Part shown: positions 1-10,699 of the stretch, in pieces
Numbering within the stretch: the stretch's first letter is position 1
Layout: every line of letters begins with the position of its first letter
Source of the DNA: Macrosoma leucophasiata
Lineage: Eukaryota; Arthropoda; Insecta; Lepidoptera; Hedylidae
Assembly (NCBI GenBank): GCA_036365455.1
Contig: JAWQUS010000011.1
Coordinates: 2,748,001-2,812,000, forward strand
Direction: 5' to 3'
Length of the DNA stretch: 64,000 bases
Notes under the pieces: model-generated
The model's database searches: none
What the model was told of the DNA's origin: nothing
The model's input: the letters and a program-made list of their open reading frames with translations, nothing else
Made by a program: the position numbers and the translations under genes

Positions 1-43
1 ATGCCCAGCAGTTGGACGTTTCAAGGGTTGCCATTATTATTGC
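1..43 (+). mobile_element. 3' end of a 5S-derived SINE (family B), cut by window start
   Basis: The first bases match the 3' tail of the complete family B copies near 28.4 and 49.4 kb: CCAGCAGT-GGACGT, then GGGTTGCCATTATTATT. The 5' part lies outside the window. The triplet-repeat tail runs into a T tract. Confidence 0.75.
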
Positions 44-67
44 TTTTTTTTTTTTTTTTTTTTTTTT
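44..67. repeat. Poly-T tract (24 nt)
   Basis: Uninterrupted run of 24 T directly after the SINE tail. It may be the reverse complement of another retroelement's poly(A) tail, but no body is recognisable next to it. Confidence 0.8.
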
Positions 68-314
68 CATTTATTCAAACATACTTAAAACTATTTTACA
101 ATTTGAACTACATCAAAAAGCCTGAAGAGGTTTGTGCTGATGCAGGTATTCGTTCAACATATAAAATTCATAACAAGTAGGAACAGTATTCCATCTTACC
201 AACGGATACAATGTTAAGTAAATGTCTTAATATTAATGTGTTATTATACAAAACAATGTAAACAATGTTATCATCGTATCACATTTTGTGATATTTAGTG
301 CTCTTACGGAGTAC
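68..314. other. AT-rich stretch, nothing recognised
   Basis: I see no coding potential, repeat match or strong secondary structure here. Confidence 0.5.
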
Positions 315-389
315 TCTCTCTGCCTACCTGCGAGTTAGCGGGAAAGTTAGCGGGAAGATACATACATATGTATGTATCTTCACGCCAAC
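315..389. mobile_element. Two LINE-E 3' tails joined tail to tail
   Basis: The left part carries TCTCTGCCTACC, as in the LINE-E 3' end, and runs into GAAGATACATACAT. That is followed immediately by its reverse complement and CACGCC. Positions 354-381 form a perfect 28-bp palindrome made from the two tails. The body of each LINE is missing or degraded. Confidence 0.55.
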
Positions 390-419
390 TCCTTTTGATG
401 TATTGACTGAAATATTCAG

Positions 420-626
420 AAAAAAAAAACTGGTTGCCTGTAAAGTCGGTTTTACGGGCGAAGATTTTACGTGACAACGTCTTTTTCTCGGTAGAAAGGC
501 ATTCGCCGGTCCGGCAGGCCTCTCTCTCGTTCGGCGACTCATCGTTACGTTACCGGGCGTTACACTTTTTCATGAGTGACTCCGAGCCGCAACCTAATTT
601 AAGACGTTGTCACGTCAAAAAAGTTG
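420..626. mobile_element. Family L short element, copy 1
   Basis: An element of about 190-200 bp with imperfect inverted ends: ACGTGACAACGTCTT inside the left end and AAGACGTTGTCACGT at the right. A second copy lies inverted at 13183-13385, and over the shared ~190 bp I count one difference. The A-rich edge at 420-429 is also shared. It resembles a MITE by its inverted ends; no clear target duplication was found. A short open frame spans it but looks incidental. Confidence 0.7.
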
Positions 627-1523
627 CCCTTATAGAGTTTCATTATAAAAAAATAAAGGCCTTACTGTCCAATATCTAATGAATGACAAAATTTTTCGCA
701 GTTTGTAGTTTCATTTGTCGTGTTTCATTAAGTGACGTATTTCCAATTTATATTTGACCAATAACAAATCAAGGTTCTATATTAAGAACGCATCAAAGTA
801 AAAGTACAATAGGCAGAAATGGAAATCTAATTAAACATGCTTGGTCAGGACGAGGATATTCAGTTTCATAACTCTAAATCGTAACTTAATAACTGCAAAT
901 TTCAAAATAAGATTTAAATCCAAAATAAAACAAAATTTTACAGCATATGCGAAGAGAACGAAAACAGTATTAATATTTGATGATTTGCTTCATAAATTGA
1001 AATATATTAATAATAGTTAGCTTTCATATTTGCAAGCGGCATGAATAGACGGGAACCCTTTACAGGCCCACTTAGCATAATTTCACGAGCACAAATCACT
1101 TTTAATAGCCCTAATAGGACAATAGAGCTCGATTTTGATACTGCTAAGCTTTGTATAAACTGAAAACATTTGGCAAACGATACACTATTATAAACTACAT
1201 TGAAACAGGCTTAGAATAGGGTCATTGACATAACAAATATTGGGTTGTTGCCAATGTTTGAGTATAGTTTACAATTACTTTGAAATCAAAATCGATAGTT
1301 TGTCGATCTTAGAAGCAATTCAAATTCAGATATAACTGGAGTTATCTACTGTCTGCACCGTTAAAGTTAATTGGCATTCGAAGCCAGAGACGTAAGTGAG
1401 AATATTTGACGGAGTTTAGCAAGGTGGTATACTCAAGCCAATTTCCTTGATAACACATTTTTCGAAAGAGCATTAGAATCACAGTGTACTTTCTGCATTA
1501 TGTTAGTATTAATTAATTTACAG
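627..1523. other. AT-rich stretch, nothing recognised
   Basis: No repeat family of the window and no convincing coding frame are visible here. Confidence 0.5.
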
Positions 1524-2216
1524 GGTTAATTGAAAATTAGCGCATCACCTCTTGCAGTCAGCTTCTCTAAATCAATCCCTACAACATTTGTTCTACGACT
1601 TTTTACAAATCTCGATAAATAACCCAAAAAAATATAGTTTTTTTTCTTAACTCAAAAAGAGCATTGCCGCTGCTGCGTCAGCTCAACCCCGCGCACCGCT
1701 GCTCGTGGCGATGTTTGCCTAGGCAAGGTGCGTGGCAGTCCTACACACAGAGTAAATGTCAGTTCAGAGACGAAAAATAATTTTGTATGGACAAAATAAC
1801 ATTTTAAAAATCATTAATTTTAAAAATGATAAAGGCATGCTCCGATGGTTCGGGCATATAGAAAGAATGTCGAATGAGCGAATGACTAAACAGATATACA
1901 ATGCGAATGTGGATGGTTGCAGAGGCCCAGGAAGACCAAGGCTGACCTACCATGACCAAATAGGTCGAGTTCTGTCTGATGGTGGGGTCAAAAGTCTTAG
2001 GAATCGGCGTGCATGTATGAAGAGAATGATGAAGGTAGACGAGGCACGAGAGGTTTGTCAGAACCGGGATGTCTGGCGCTCTACATTCTCTGCCTACCCC
2101 GTTAGGGACCTGGCGTGAAGATACATACATATTAATTTTAAAAAAGTCGTAGATCTGATGTTGGATGCAGGAGAGGCTGCCTGCAGGAGGTGATGCGCTA
2201 ATTTCAATTAATTCTA
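1524..2216. repeat. Inverted repeat flanking a LINE-E copy
   Basis: Left arm 1524-1612 and right arm 2140-2216 are imperfect reverse complements sharing TTAATTGAAA-TTAGCGCATCACCTC and a block around CTACGACTTTTT. The LINE-E 3' end lies between the arms, so a foldback or MITE-like element was probably entered by the LINE. Confidence 0.6.
1825..2131 (+). pseudogene. LINE-E 3' end: C-terminal reverse transcriptase ORF fragment
   Basis: The frame encodes a C-terminal segment typical of insect non-LTR retrotransposon polyproteins: RWFGHIERM, then GRPRLTYHDQIG, then RNRRACMKRMMKVDEAREVC and DVWRSTFSAYP, with a stop at 2116-2118. The 3' tail GGCGTGAAGATACATACAT follows the stop directly. The endonuclease and catalytic RT domains are absent, so this is a 5'-truncated dead copy. 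Further 5'-truncated copies of the same tail are at 32730, 36583, 36842-37193 and 60914. The clade is probably RTE-related, which a phylogeny would have to settle. Confidence 0.8.
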
Positions 2217-3679
2217 TGATAAGTTCTGTAGTTAGTGCGTATAATATGAGTAATTTTCGCATCCCTCTTATTTGAAACTCAAATGTGTGTATAATAAATA
2301 CGAGATGTAATCTAGCGCACCATGAAACACGACTGGACTGAAATCAATTAAAAAAAAAAAAACAATTTATTTCTTAGTCTAAAATCTAATTTTTAACTTC
2401 AGACCTAGTCAAAGAAGCTACAATTGGGAGTGTCACTGGCAATGAAATAACAATACCAGTATGTCAGTTTTTGTTCGAGTTCGAAAAGTAACTTAATAAT
2501 ATTACTTTTAAAACTGTAAATATAGTATAATATTTACAGTTTTAAAAGACAACTTCATTTATTTTCAATCGGGTGTATTATAGCTATTCTTTCTTAGTTC
2601 TGCCTTCACTCTCTGTTCTAGTATTAATATCTTCGACATAATATCTTTATATCACACAATACAATAGTCATAAGTTTATTTCGATACAGACGAGTCTATC
2701 TTCAGTTATTGCGCTGCACCTGCTACGGTCCGAGTAGCAATATTTCCAGCTGTCTCGATTCACTGTTTTCTTATTTTTGTGGTGAGTGCTTTGTTTATGA
2801 GCGAGCGATCGATTACTGAAGATACAATATTGCTTTATTGTTAGAATGGCGTCTCGGTCGAATAACTTAATTGATTTTGACCTGGTTTATATCATTGTAT
2901 GTTTTGTAATTTTGTGACGCCTATAAAAATCTGTGAGAATCTGATTAATATGAGCTATACGAAATTGTAAGAAATAAAGACGTATACTATTTATGTTAGG
3001 CAGTTGAGCCGCTAGTTTCATACAACAATTATAAAATATATTATTAAAGATTTAATTCAGAGTGTATATTATTTATTAATTTGTTTTATATTTTACATTA
3101 CAGAAATGTAAAGTCAAGACAAACTTAAGCTTTTGATAAATTTGAATAACAATAATGTAAAAGCGATACATACTCGTATTTTCTAAATAAATACACCACC
3201 GATACAATCACATTATATCACATATCTTAAAAAACGCTATTTCATAAAATTAATTTTTATTTACTTTATATAACATGCCACCAATTACTAAAAAAAGAGA
3301 TTTAGTTCAATACCATCAATTATAAATCGCTTTCGCTACCTCCTCCGCTACCGTTTATCACTTCAAACCCGGTGACATATCCTTCGGAGAATAAATCAAG
3401 CGATCTCATTGTTTTTATGCGACAGACGCGAACTTATCGTGTGGCATGAACATGGACACATTAATAATATTGTTTATACAAGATTTATGCTGTCCGTTCA
3501 TATTGTTATAGGGAGTAGGGTCAAGCGGAAGCTTCTGAATATCAAGGCTTTTTTCTTGGATAATGATATTTTGTTTTCGCAATAACACATTTCTTTGATT
3601 TCTAAAATTTTTCTTAGATCGTAGATCTGATGAATAATCAAGCCTAATTTTTGTTATGAAAATGACAAAAAAAAAAACT
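2217..3679. other. AT-rich stretch without genes
   Basis: Contains an A run at 2350-2361 and the hairpin listed separately. Around 2700-2790 base composition is more even and a GTGAGT donor-like word occurs, but no supporting exon structure is visible. Confidence 0.5.
2505..2548. repeat. Perfect 19-bp inverted repeat
   Basis: Arms 2505-2523 and 2530-2548 are exact reverse complements around a 6-nt loop. AT-rich; it may be a MITE remnant. Confidence 0.75.
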
Positions 3680-4290
3680 TTTTTTTTTAGATGAAAGTGA
3701 CAAACAAGCATGCAGTTTACATTGATGTTAAGTGATAACTGCAGCCTTTACACACCCACGCAAAGACCAGAGGTCAAAATGAAGATGCGTTACCACTTCT
3801 GAGGCCTAAGGTATTAAGCCTCTACACCGCAAAATACAGGGTACATTTCTAAAATAAAGCTTTCTTGTTACTGATGATAGAGCTCCAGTAATGGAGCGTA
3901 GTACGAACACTGCATTAACTAATTTACTTGCCGTTAAATGGTAGCATTCAGTGTTATCGTCTTTCGGTCTGCTGTGATTTACTGGCATATAAGTAAGCGC
4001 CACATTGATTTTTTTTTGTAATGGATGTGGCAAACAATCATGCAGTACACATTGATGTTGAGTGTGTGACTGCAGCCTATAGACCCTCACACAAAGACCA
4101 AGGTCAAAATGCAGATGCGTTACCACTTCTGAGGCCTAAGGTGTTATGCCTTTGTGCCGGAAATTACAGGGCCGTACATTACCATCTGACCGGAAGACGA
4201 TAGTGCTAAACACTACCATTTAGCGGCAAGTATATTAGGTAATGCGGTGGTGACTACGCCCGCGAGCTCCGTCACTGAAGCTCTATCAAA
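3680..4290. mobile_element. Cluster of three family A copies
   Basis: Sense minus at 3680-3855 (truncated), sense plus at 3868-3989 (5' part only) and sense minus at 4013-4290 (nearly complete). Family A in sense runs from ACTGGTGGTAGAGCTCCAG, through CCGCTAAATGGTAGTGTTCA and GGCATAACACCTTAGG, to GCTTGTTTGCCACTTCCAT, TACAT and an A-rich tail. The first two copies meet head to tail in inverted orientation. Confidence 0.75.
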
Positions 4291-4311
4291 AATACAACTT
4301 GATTACAAAGA

Positions 4312-4386
4312 CTTTACTCCGAGCAGGGATCGAAACTGCGACCACAAGAGATCCAGTCCAGCTTTTCCACTTAGCGACCGAAGCCC
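4312..4386 (-). mobile_element. tRNA-like head (family D)
   Basis: On the minus strand GGCTTCGGTCGCTAAGTGG (A-box-like) is followed at tRNA spacing by GTTTCGATCCCTG (B-box-like) and an end complementary to the start. Similar units occur at 9870, 11917, 17770, 18503, 18690 and 31768, so this is a dispersed tRNA-derived repeat rather than a functional tRNA gene. Confidence 0.6.
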
Positions 4387-4469
4387 TACATCCGAATCCC
4401 TACATCGACTTCTCAGTTTTTTTTCTCACCGTCATTACATAAATAGCTGCTAACTTAAAATCCCCAGTT

Positions 4470-5395
4470 ACGCCACACCAAAATTGAGTAATCATATTTG
4501 ATTTATATATAACTCCAGTTTGATTAACCTCAGAAGCAAGCTAGGTTTAATTTGTAAATGTACAAACTCGGGGAGTCCCCCAGGGTGCATCCCTGACATA
4601 CTAACATGCGATGTTAGGTTTAAGTCTCATAAAGTATTGAAGTCTGCTTAAAACTTCTTTGATTTATATTTGAATTAAACGTAATTACTTTAAAAATTAA
4701 ATATCAGTTTGTAATGATACCCGCCCAGGTTTCGACTGAAACTACTAGCTGTGCGTGCCTACAACTTTGTCCGCGTAGCGTGATAGCTTAGCTTTCCTCG
4801 ATAAATTTACTATCTTAGATTAAAATATTTTTTTTAAATCGCTCCTGTAGTAGTTTTTGAGATTGGCGCAAACAAACAAACAAACTCTTCAGCTATTGAT
4901 TTTTGTTTTATTAATTAATTGCCACTTATTTTTAGATATAGTATCCTAGCTGCCTGTATCTGACCGTCTATATCAACGCCGGAAACTCAAAAATTATCGA
5001 AGGAATTTCCATACGGTTAGTGATCGACGCTTGTGTTGAATTATTTACAGGTTATTTATTCAGGTTTATGCGTATAGTACATCCACTTATCATTAATAAA
5101 GATTTTTAAGAGAAGAATTCATTCATTTCATTTCTCAAATAAAATATTTTTTGTTCTGAAATCTGAGATCAAAACCACTGCTACGCCATAACAAAATTGT
5201 GTCACCATATTTGATTATAACAACTCCAGTTTGATTAACCTCAGAGGCAAGTTAGGTTTAATTTGCAAATGTACAAACTCGGAGAATCCTCCAGGGCGTC
5301 CCAATGACGTATTAACATGCGATGTAATGTTTAAGTCTAGTAAAGTATTAAAGTCTACCAAAAACTTGTGTGATTTATATTTAAGTTATGCGTCA
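4470..5395. repeat. Direct duplication of ~210 bp, about 710 bp apart
   Basis: Segments 4470-4690 and 5185-5395 align throughout, for example GTTTGATTAACCTCAGA, AATGTACAAACTCGG and TAACATGCGATGT. They differ at many positions, so the duplication is old. Confidence 0.65.
4759..4895 (-). mobile_element. Degenerate Helitron-like fragment
   Basis: Starts with ACTAGCTGTGCG (a decayed CTAG terminus on the minus strand) and ends with CAAACAAACAAACTCTTCAG, the pair of ends seen on longer copies elsewhere in the window. Confidence 0.5.
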
Positions 5396-6003
5396 TGACA
5401 TTTGAGACAATTTTATGTGCTACAATGATGTATATCTCAAATATTTCTTTTGTCTCGTATGTGTGTCTCTCGACTGCATCAAAAAAGAGTTTTTCTTCTT
5501 CTTCCTTCTTCTTTCTTCTTTTCTTCATATCGTAATCTCACAAAGTTTTTGATCTATTCTTCGTTTGCCAGTTTTCCTGATTTTCCCAATCTGTCAATTC
5601 GTTTTCCCTGTGGATTATCTGTCGCCATTTTCCACAGTCTAATTACTTAAATTGATATCCAGATATTGGGTCACCCGGTCCGTCCATCTTACTAAATTCC
5701 AACTTCTGGATCTTGTGCCATCCATCTTTCTGGTAACCATGGTTTTTTCCAGACTATCGCCTGGTCTTCTGGAATATGTTTACTTAATTAAATACCGCAT
5801 TACCTCCGCTTACGCTCTCGATCTCCTACACTGGAACTACCACCAGAAAAACAAAAGTTATTTTAGAATTGACTTATTGGGTTTTTTGATTTGTCCAAGT
5901 AATACCCAACTTCCACCGTCAACAAAACACTTTGAAGGTATCACGCGTTTCTTATCTACTCTATTCAGGATTCAAGATTCCGTATAATGAAAAATGATTT
6001 TTC
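5396..6003. other. Intergenic stretch with pyrimidine tract; possible LINE relic
   Basis: 5488-5528 is a CTT-rich tract. On the minus strand of about 5650-5780 a broken frame reads SWNLVRWTDRVTQ, reminiscent of the RPxxRWxDD block of LINE C-termini, but too short and decayed to call. Confidence 0.35.
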
Positions 6004-6140
6004 ACTTTAGTCGAAAGTTGTCCACTACTGGACAATAGCCTTTCCAATAATGCTTACATGAAGGTTGTGCATTATTTTCGGGAGAATATGCCATAATCAC
6101 CATTCTTGGCATCTGGATTAGCAATCTAAGTGGTAAAATA
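6004..6140. mobile_element. RTE-like LINE tail relic (families F/G)
   Basis: GTCCACTACTGGACAATAG resembles the common insect RTE 3' region. It is followed by GGGAGAATATGCCATAATC, shared with 16636 and 23365. No coding frame survives. Confidence 0.45.
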
Positions 6141-6844
6141 AAAAAATAAAATAAAAATAGTTTATTTCTTTATTATGTTTACAGCATGATTAAAACAGTG
6201 GCCAGAACCAACCCAGTAAGCATGTATAATAGCTTGTGGTGGGTAACTCTGCTCTTCCCGTTACATTAGCTAGTTTAAATTTAGAATAGTAGTAGGCTTC
6301 AGATGTAAATAAACTATTATCTGGTAAGAACGATAACAATAGAAAAAAACAAAAGGAGTAAGTACTAACCAGAACAACTAACTAACATATTAAACTTACT
6401 TATAACCTAAAGTTTAGAAGATTTGCGTTTGTTTGCGTGTGTGTGTGTGTGTGTGTGGTAGTAGTTTAACCGTGGCACGTTGCTGCTCATCCCGCGTTAT
6501 TACGTTTACTATCACGCTATGAAAACTGTTTGAGCGCCATTGAACGGTTGACAAACTGCAGTACCGGAAGAGTATTTTTTCCTCCATTGGTCAGTAGAGA
6601 GATCGGATCCCGACGCCTTAGTTAAAAAAAAATAAGGTAGACGAACATTCGTTCTGTCTATATGTGTAATATGGCTTGAGTAACATGATGGCGCGCCAAT
6701 TGGCGAATATCATGCTAATATCAATCACCAATCTAGCTTCGAGGGTGCAAAAATGCCAATAGCCTCTGCGACTCTGAGATCAACACAAGAATCACGGTCT
6801 TCTTCCTCTTAACAACTGAGTCAAATGCCAACTATGATCAGACA
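6141..6844. other. AT-rich stretch, nothing recognised
   Basis: A-rich start at 6141-6166; the only clear feature is the GT microsatellite listed separately. Confidence 0.5.
6433..6457. repeat. (GT)n microsatellite
   Basis: Short alternating GT run with few interruptions. Confidence 0.8.
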
Positions 6845-7040
6845 AAATTCAATTCAATTCAATTCATTTATTTGCGAAAATGGGTACAATTTTAATGAAG
6901 ATCTTATAAAATAAACATAAGTTGCCATCCAAACAAAATTTAAACTAAAAAACATTTTTATTTCTATAATTTTAATAAACGAGACGCTGCCAATTTGTCT
7001 TAATCTAATTTTATGTAATTTTGAACTTGAATCCACATTG
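6845..7040 (-). mobile_element. Probable LINE 3' UTR with (AATTC)n tail
   Basis: Tandem AATTC units at 6848-6870 precede ATTTATTTGCG. In reverse complement this reads AATAAATGAATTGAATTGAA, a typical LINE 3' end with pentanucleotide tail. No coding part is recognisable beyond it. Confidence 0.4.
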
Positions 7041-7308
7041 CTTCACTTTTTTAAAGAAATTAAAAAACTTTTTAACTCTGCTTTGGCTACAGTTATTCAT
7101 TTTATATTTACTTTGAAAGAAAAAGAGGACCTCAAGTGATGTCTTTGCTATAAGTTCGTTATCTAGACTTTACTATTTTTTTTTTTTAATAATTGAGAGG
7201 CATACGAGTAGGTCAATAAATATTTTTTATACCACTAAGTACCGTGTACCGCGATAAAATTAGCTGGGACAGCTATAGTATACTATATACAATATACTAT
7301 GACTTCCT

Positions 7309-8175
7309 CGGCAGTGTAGTGATAGCGAGCCATTTCTGATACGCTGACGTCCCTAGTTCGAGCAGCCAGTGACTTCGAAAGTGATTTCGAAAACGTTTAG
7401 TAAGGATGTCTTTGCTATAAACTTGGCAAGACCACACTCGTGCTATTACTCGGGCAAGTGGCTTTGCATCTTATCTGTCTAAACTTAATGCTTTTATGAA
7501 AATATTTAAATGCAGTGTTTATAATTCTTCTATGGCACTAATTCGTTTTTTCTTTTTCAAATTTGACATGTGGACCAAAGTTGAAAGTAAGTAAGTAAGC
7601 AAGTTGCAATGTGAGTACATCTTTATGTACTTTGGGTTCGTTGATTACTTTTATGGATATCATTAATTCGTTTCCATTTAGATTAACGTGTATATTTCAG
7701 CTTTCGTTTATATAAGTTTTGAAAGTGTTCCTTTTTCTTTACTTAACTTTAGGCGACTGTAATAAGTTATTTCTAGCTTTGTAATTGATGGGGAAATTCT
7801 CATTTTTTAAAATCAGGACAGAAACATCTATAGCATTCTATTTTTTACATTTGCAGCAACTTTTCATGGTTAATATTAACTTTTGTAAACGTAATGTTAC
7901 AACTGGCTAACAATTAAAGTTAGATTTTGTAGGAAGAAATTTTCATTTTCTTTAGTTAAGATCTATAATAAACTTGCCTGTGTTATTATGGGAAAAGTCA
8001 CTTAAAAGAGATTTACCTTAAGTGACTTCGAGAACCCATAGTAAGGTTGTCTTAGCAATAAACTTGGCAAGTTCACACCCGTGATATTACCGAGGCAAGC
8101 GTCTTTGCATCTCCGGTGTCTAAGCTTAAGCCTTTTGCGCAAAATTTCAACTGCAGTCTGAATATTGCAGTGTGC
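7309..8175. repeat. Diverged direct duplication with a tRNA-like head
   Basis: Segments about 7369-7520 and 8020-8170 share AAGTGA-TTCGA, ATAAACTTGGCAAG and GGCTTTGCATCT-like blocks. The first copy is preceded by GCAGTGTAGTGATAGCGAGCC, which resembles a decayed family C SINE head. Confidence 0.5.
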
Positions 8176-8384
8176 AGTCTGTATTATTTTTATATCTGTA
8201 ATTCTATGTTCTGTTCAAATTAAGCGGATGTAGCGTTGTAGAAATTTCATTATAAATAATATGATTGTGTAACGACCATTCACTTTGCATTGTAAGCCTT
8301 TGTGCTTGGATCGGAAAATGTTGGATTTTCAGCTTCATTATTTGCATGTTTCAATATGGATGTTAATGTTTGTTATTATAATGT

Positions 8385-8490
8385 TATAAATGTGCAAGTA
8401 TGGATGTTTGTTTGTTGCTCAATCACGCTAAAGCGGCTGGACGGATTTTGATGAAATTATGTGCACAGGTATAGTATATATAATAGGATA
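8385..8490 (+). mobile_element. Helitron-like 5' fragment
   Basis: Contains TATGGATGTTTGTTTG and GGCTGGACGGATTTTGATGA, matching the 5' half of CTAG-ended lepidopteran elements. No CTAG end follows. Confidence 0.45.
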
Positions 8491-8522
8491 ATTTCTAACC
8501 ATCTAACCAGTTTAATAATCTT

Positions 8523-8738
8523 TAAGGATCTACTCGGTTAAGCATTACGGGCGCGGTCGGGTGTGTAATGGGTGCTGACCGATAGTGGCAAATTGAAATG
8601 CGCATTTTCGTGCTTCGGACGGCACGTTAAGTTGGTCCCGGTTGCTATCGATAGATAGCAGTCGTTAAACCTTGTCGAAGGCCTTATGGGCGATTTGAAA
8701 ACATTCGACAGCGCGTTGGCCACTAACCTGTATCTCCC
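8523..8738 (+). mobile_element. 5S-derived SINE (family B), 3'-truncated
   Basis: The head keeps 5S-like GATCTACTCGGTTAAGCA and GGGCGCGGTC, then the family B body (GCTATCGATAGATAGCAGTC, CTTATGGGCG). It breaks off at about 8738, where unrelated sequence begins. The part from 8610 on belongs to the inverted duplication. Confidence 0.75.
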
Positions 8739-9230
8739 GTCGAAGTCGCGGGCGAATGCCAGTGTATGTGTTAATTCACCTTCAGTTAGATATTAAAAGC
8801 ATATGTTTTTATTGTAGAAATTAAACTTGCGGATTTTCTCGCGTATACAACACTCCCAAACTTCTTACACCCGACGTTTCGGTCGCTTTCCAGCTACCGT
8901 GATCACGGGCAGACTAATTCGACGATATTCAGCCTGGTCTTATATAGCTGAGACGGAACACAACCATAGTGGCTAGTAGTTTGGGAGTGTTGTGTACGCG
9001 AGAAAATCCGCAAGTTTAATTTCTACAATAAAAACATATGCTTTTAATATCTAACTGAAGGTGAATTAACACATACACTGGCATTCGCCCGCGACTTCGA
9101 CGGGAGATACGGGTTAGTGGCCAACGCGCTGTCGAATGTTTTCAAATCGCCCATAAGGCCTTCGACAAGGTTTAACGACTGCTATCTATCGATAGCAACC
9201 GGGACCAACTTAACGTGCCGTCCGAAGCAC
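8610..9230. repeat. 253-bp inverted duplication, about 99% identical
   Basis: Arms 8610-8862 and 8978-9230 have equal length; reading them against each other I find two differences. Each arm joins part of a 5S-SINE to a segment with GAAGTCGCGGGCGAATGCC and an end with GCGAGAAAATCCGC. The 115-nt spacer contains CGACGTTTCGGTCGCTTTCC, a motif also seen near 46.0 kb. The left arm continues outward into the SINE head and the right one does not. Confidence 0.85.
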
Positions 9231-9327
9231 ATGTATGAAGCTCGCGAAAACCTACGAAAACGTCATATGTTCTTAGCATAAATTGTCTCAATAGAGTTTC
9301 GATACAGACAGATTGGTTATTATTAGC

Positions 9328-9480
9328 ATCATTATTTCAGCTGAAAGATCAACTGTGACGGGATATGCCAAAATCGCCACGCTTGTCATATGAATTGGCG
9401 ATTGCACTAACTACCATGCCATTGTAATGAGTCGACCGCCGTTATATGGTTGACTGACTACATGAAACGTCGGTTTCGAT
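9328..9480. mobile_element. Family G / RTE-tail relic
   Basis: ATGCCAAAATCGCCACGCTTG, ATTGGCGATTGCA and GACCGCCGTTATATGGTTGA follow the order seen at 16636-16860 and 23365-23620. Confidence 0.5.
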
Positions 9481-9599
9481 TTTAAATAATCATTTTAGTT
9501 TAATATACGCAAGATAAATCCGAAAACTAGTTTTATTTCAATGACTACATTAGCTGAAAAAATATTCTTTAGCAGAAAATCGTGACGACTCGACTGCTA

Positions 9600-9822
9600 G
9601 CGGTTGATTTAAAATAAAATAAAATACGCTTACACTCACAGCCCCACAGTATAAACCTGTGTCGTGGGTGCCGTTGTATACGTACAATACATACACAAAA
9701 ACACCCAGACCCGAAACAAATATCTGTAGGCCATATAAATATTTGTCCTGGTGCGGGGATCGAACCCGCGACCCTTCGAATCAAACGGTCATCTCACACC
9801 GCTGGACTAACCGGGGCGTGAG
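9600..9822 (-). mobile_element. tRNA-derived SINE (second type)
   Basis: On the minus strand GGTTAGTCCAGCGGTGTGAG (A box) is followed by GGGTTCGATCCCCGCACC (B box), then a body with GGTCTGGGTGTTTTTGTG and CACGACACAGGTTTATACTG, ending in an ATTTTATTTTATTTTA-type tail. The order of pol III promoter, body and tail is typical for moth tRNA-SINEs. Confidence 0.7.
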
Positions 9823-9869
9823 TTGCGAGGGAATTTAGAAATGGAATAAAAAATGGACAAAAGCATTTC

Positions 9870-9960
9870 ACTCTGGGTAGTAATTGAACCTGCGACCGCA
9901 GGAGAAGCATATTATTGTTTTGAAATAATCCACCTCTACCTTGAAAACTCTACGATTTCT
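9870..9960 (-). mobile_element. tRNA-like head (family D), degenerate
   Basis: On the minus strand CTGCGGTCGCAGGTTCAATT preserves the B-box region of family D; the A-box side is decayed. Confidence 0.45.
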
Positions 9961-10694
9961 TAGAATCAGTTTGAAAGTTACAGAGCCTATTTCTTATGTT
10001 TATAAGCTCAACTCAACTCAACAATTTGTTTAATCACTTGGAAAATAATCGAATTTGCTTGTGATAGGTCAAATTACAAACATAAAATTAAACCGAATAA
10101 CAACTGATACGTTGATTAATATGTCAAAGTAAACAAACTAAAATAAATAATGGTCCAAATGGTGGTAATATATTCCAAGTTTAAGAAATATAATATCTAT
10201 ATACTTTAATTATTTGAAAGGTTTTCATTTGCTATTTTATTCATTATATTATATATTTACAAGAAATCGTTTTGCCTTTAAGTGATTTCAAAGGAAATTC
10301 TTTGAAGAAATATGTTTCAGTGATTCGACGAGTCGGAAACTCATAGTACATAAAGTGATATCTTTTGAGTAACAAGACTTCTAGGGGTATCAATGGCATT
10401 CAATTTTAATATCCTTTGACGCTTTATGTTCGTTTAGTGTTCCTAGAATATTCAATTTATTCTATTTTGGTAAAGTATTTCTGTATGAAAGAAAAAAAAA
10501 AAGAAAAATATATTTATTTGAACAATTTAGACAGTAAAAAACAAAACAGAAAAAGGAAAAGATATAAAACAAAAAACAAGAATCTACACAAAAACAAAAC
10601 TTAATTAACCCCAACTGCTATGCTGAAGATCAAGGTACCTACACATTACCTTTATTTGTTAGTTATATTGATATAACTTATACAAAATAATATT
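9961..10694. other. AT-rich stretch with A-rich tract
   Basis: 10487-10600 is strongly A-rich on the plus strand. No coding or repeat assignment. Confidence 0.5.
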
Positions 10695-10699
10695 ATTAA

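Noticed and set aside
434..679. 81-codon open frame on the plus strand
   Set aside because: It lies within family L; the second copy at 13.2 kb shows it is part of a non-coding mobile element.
2690..2830. 5' exon with TCAGTT initiator and GTGAGT donor
   Set aside because: Only isolated short words match; no reading frame, downstream promoter element or partner exon supports it.
5652..5987. 111-codon plus-strand frame
   Set aside because: No motif; the minus strand instead hints at a decayed LINE C-terminus, which fits the window better.
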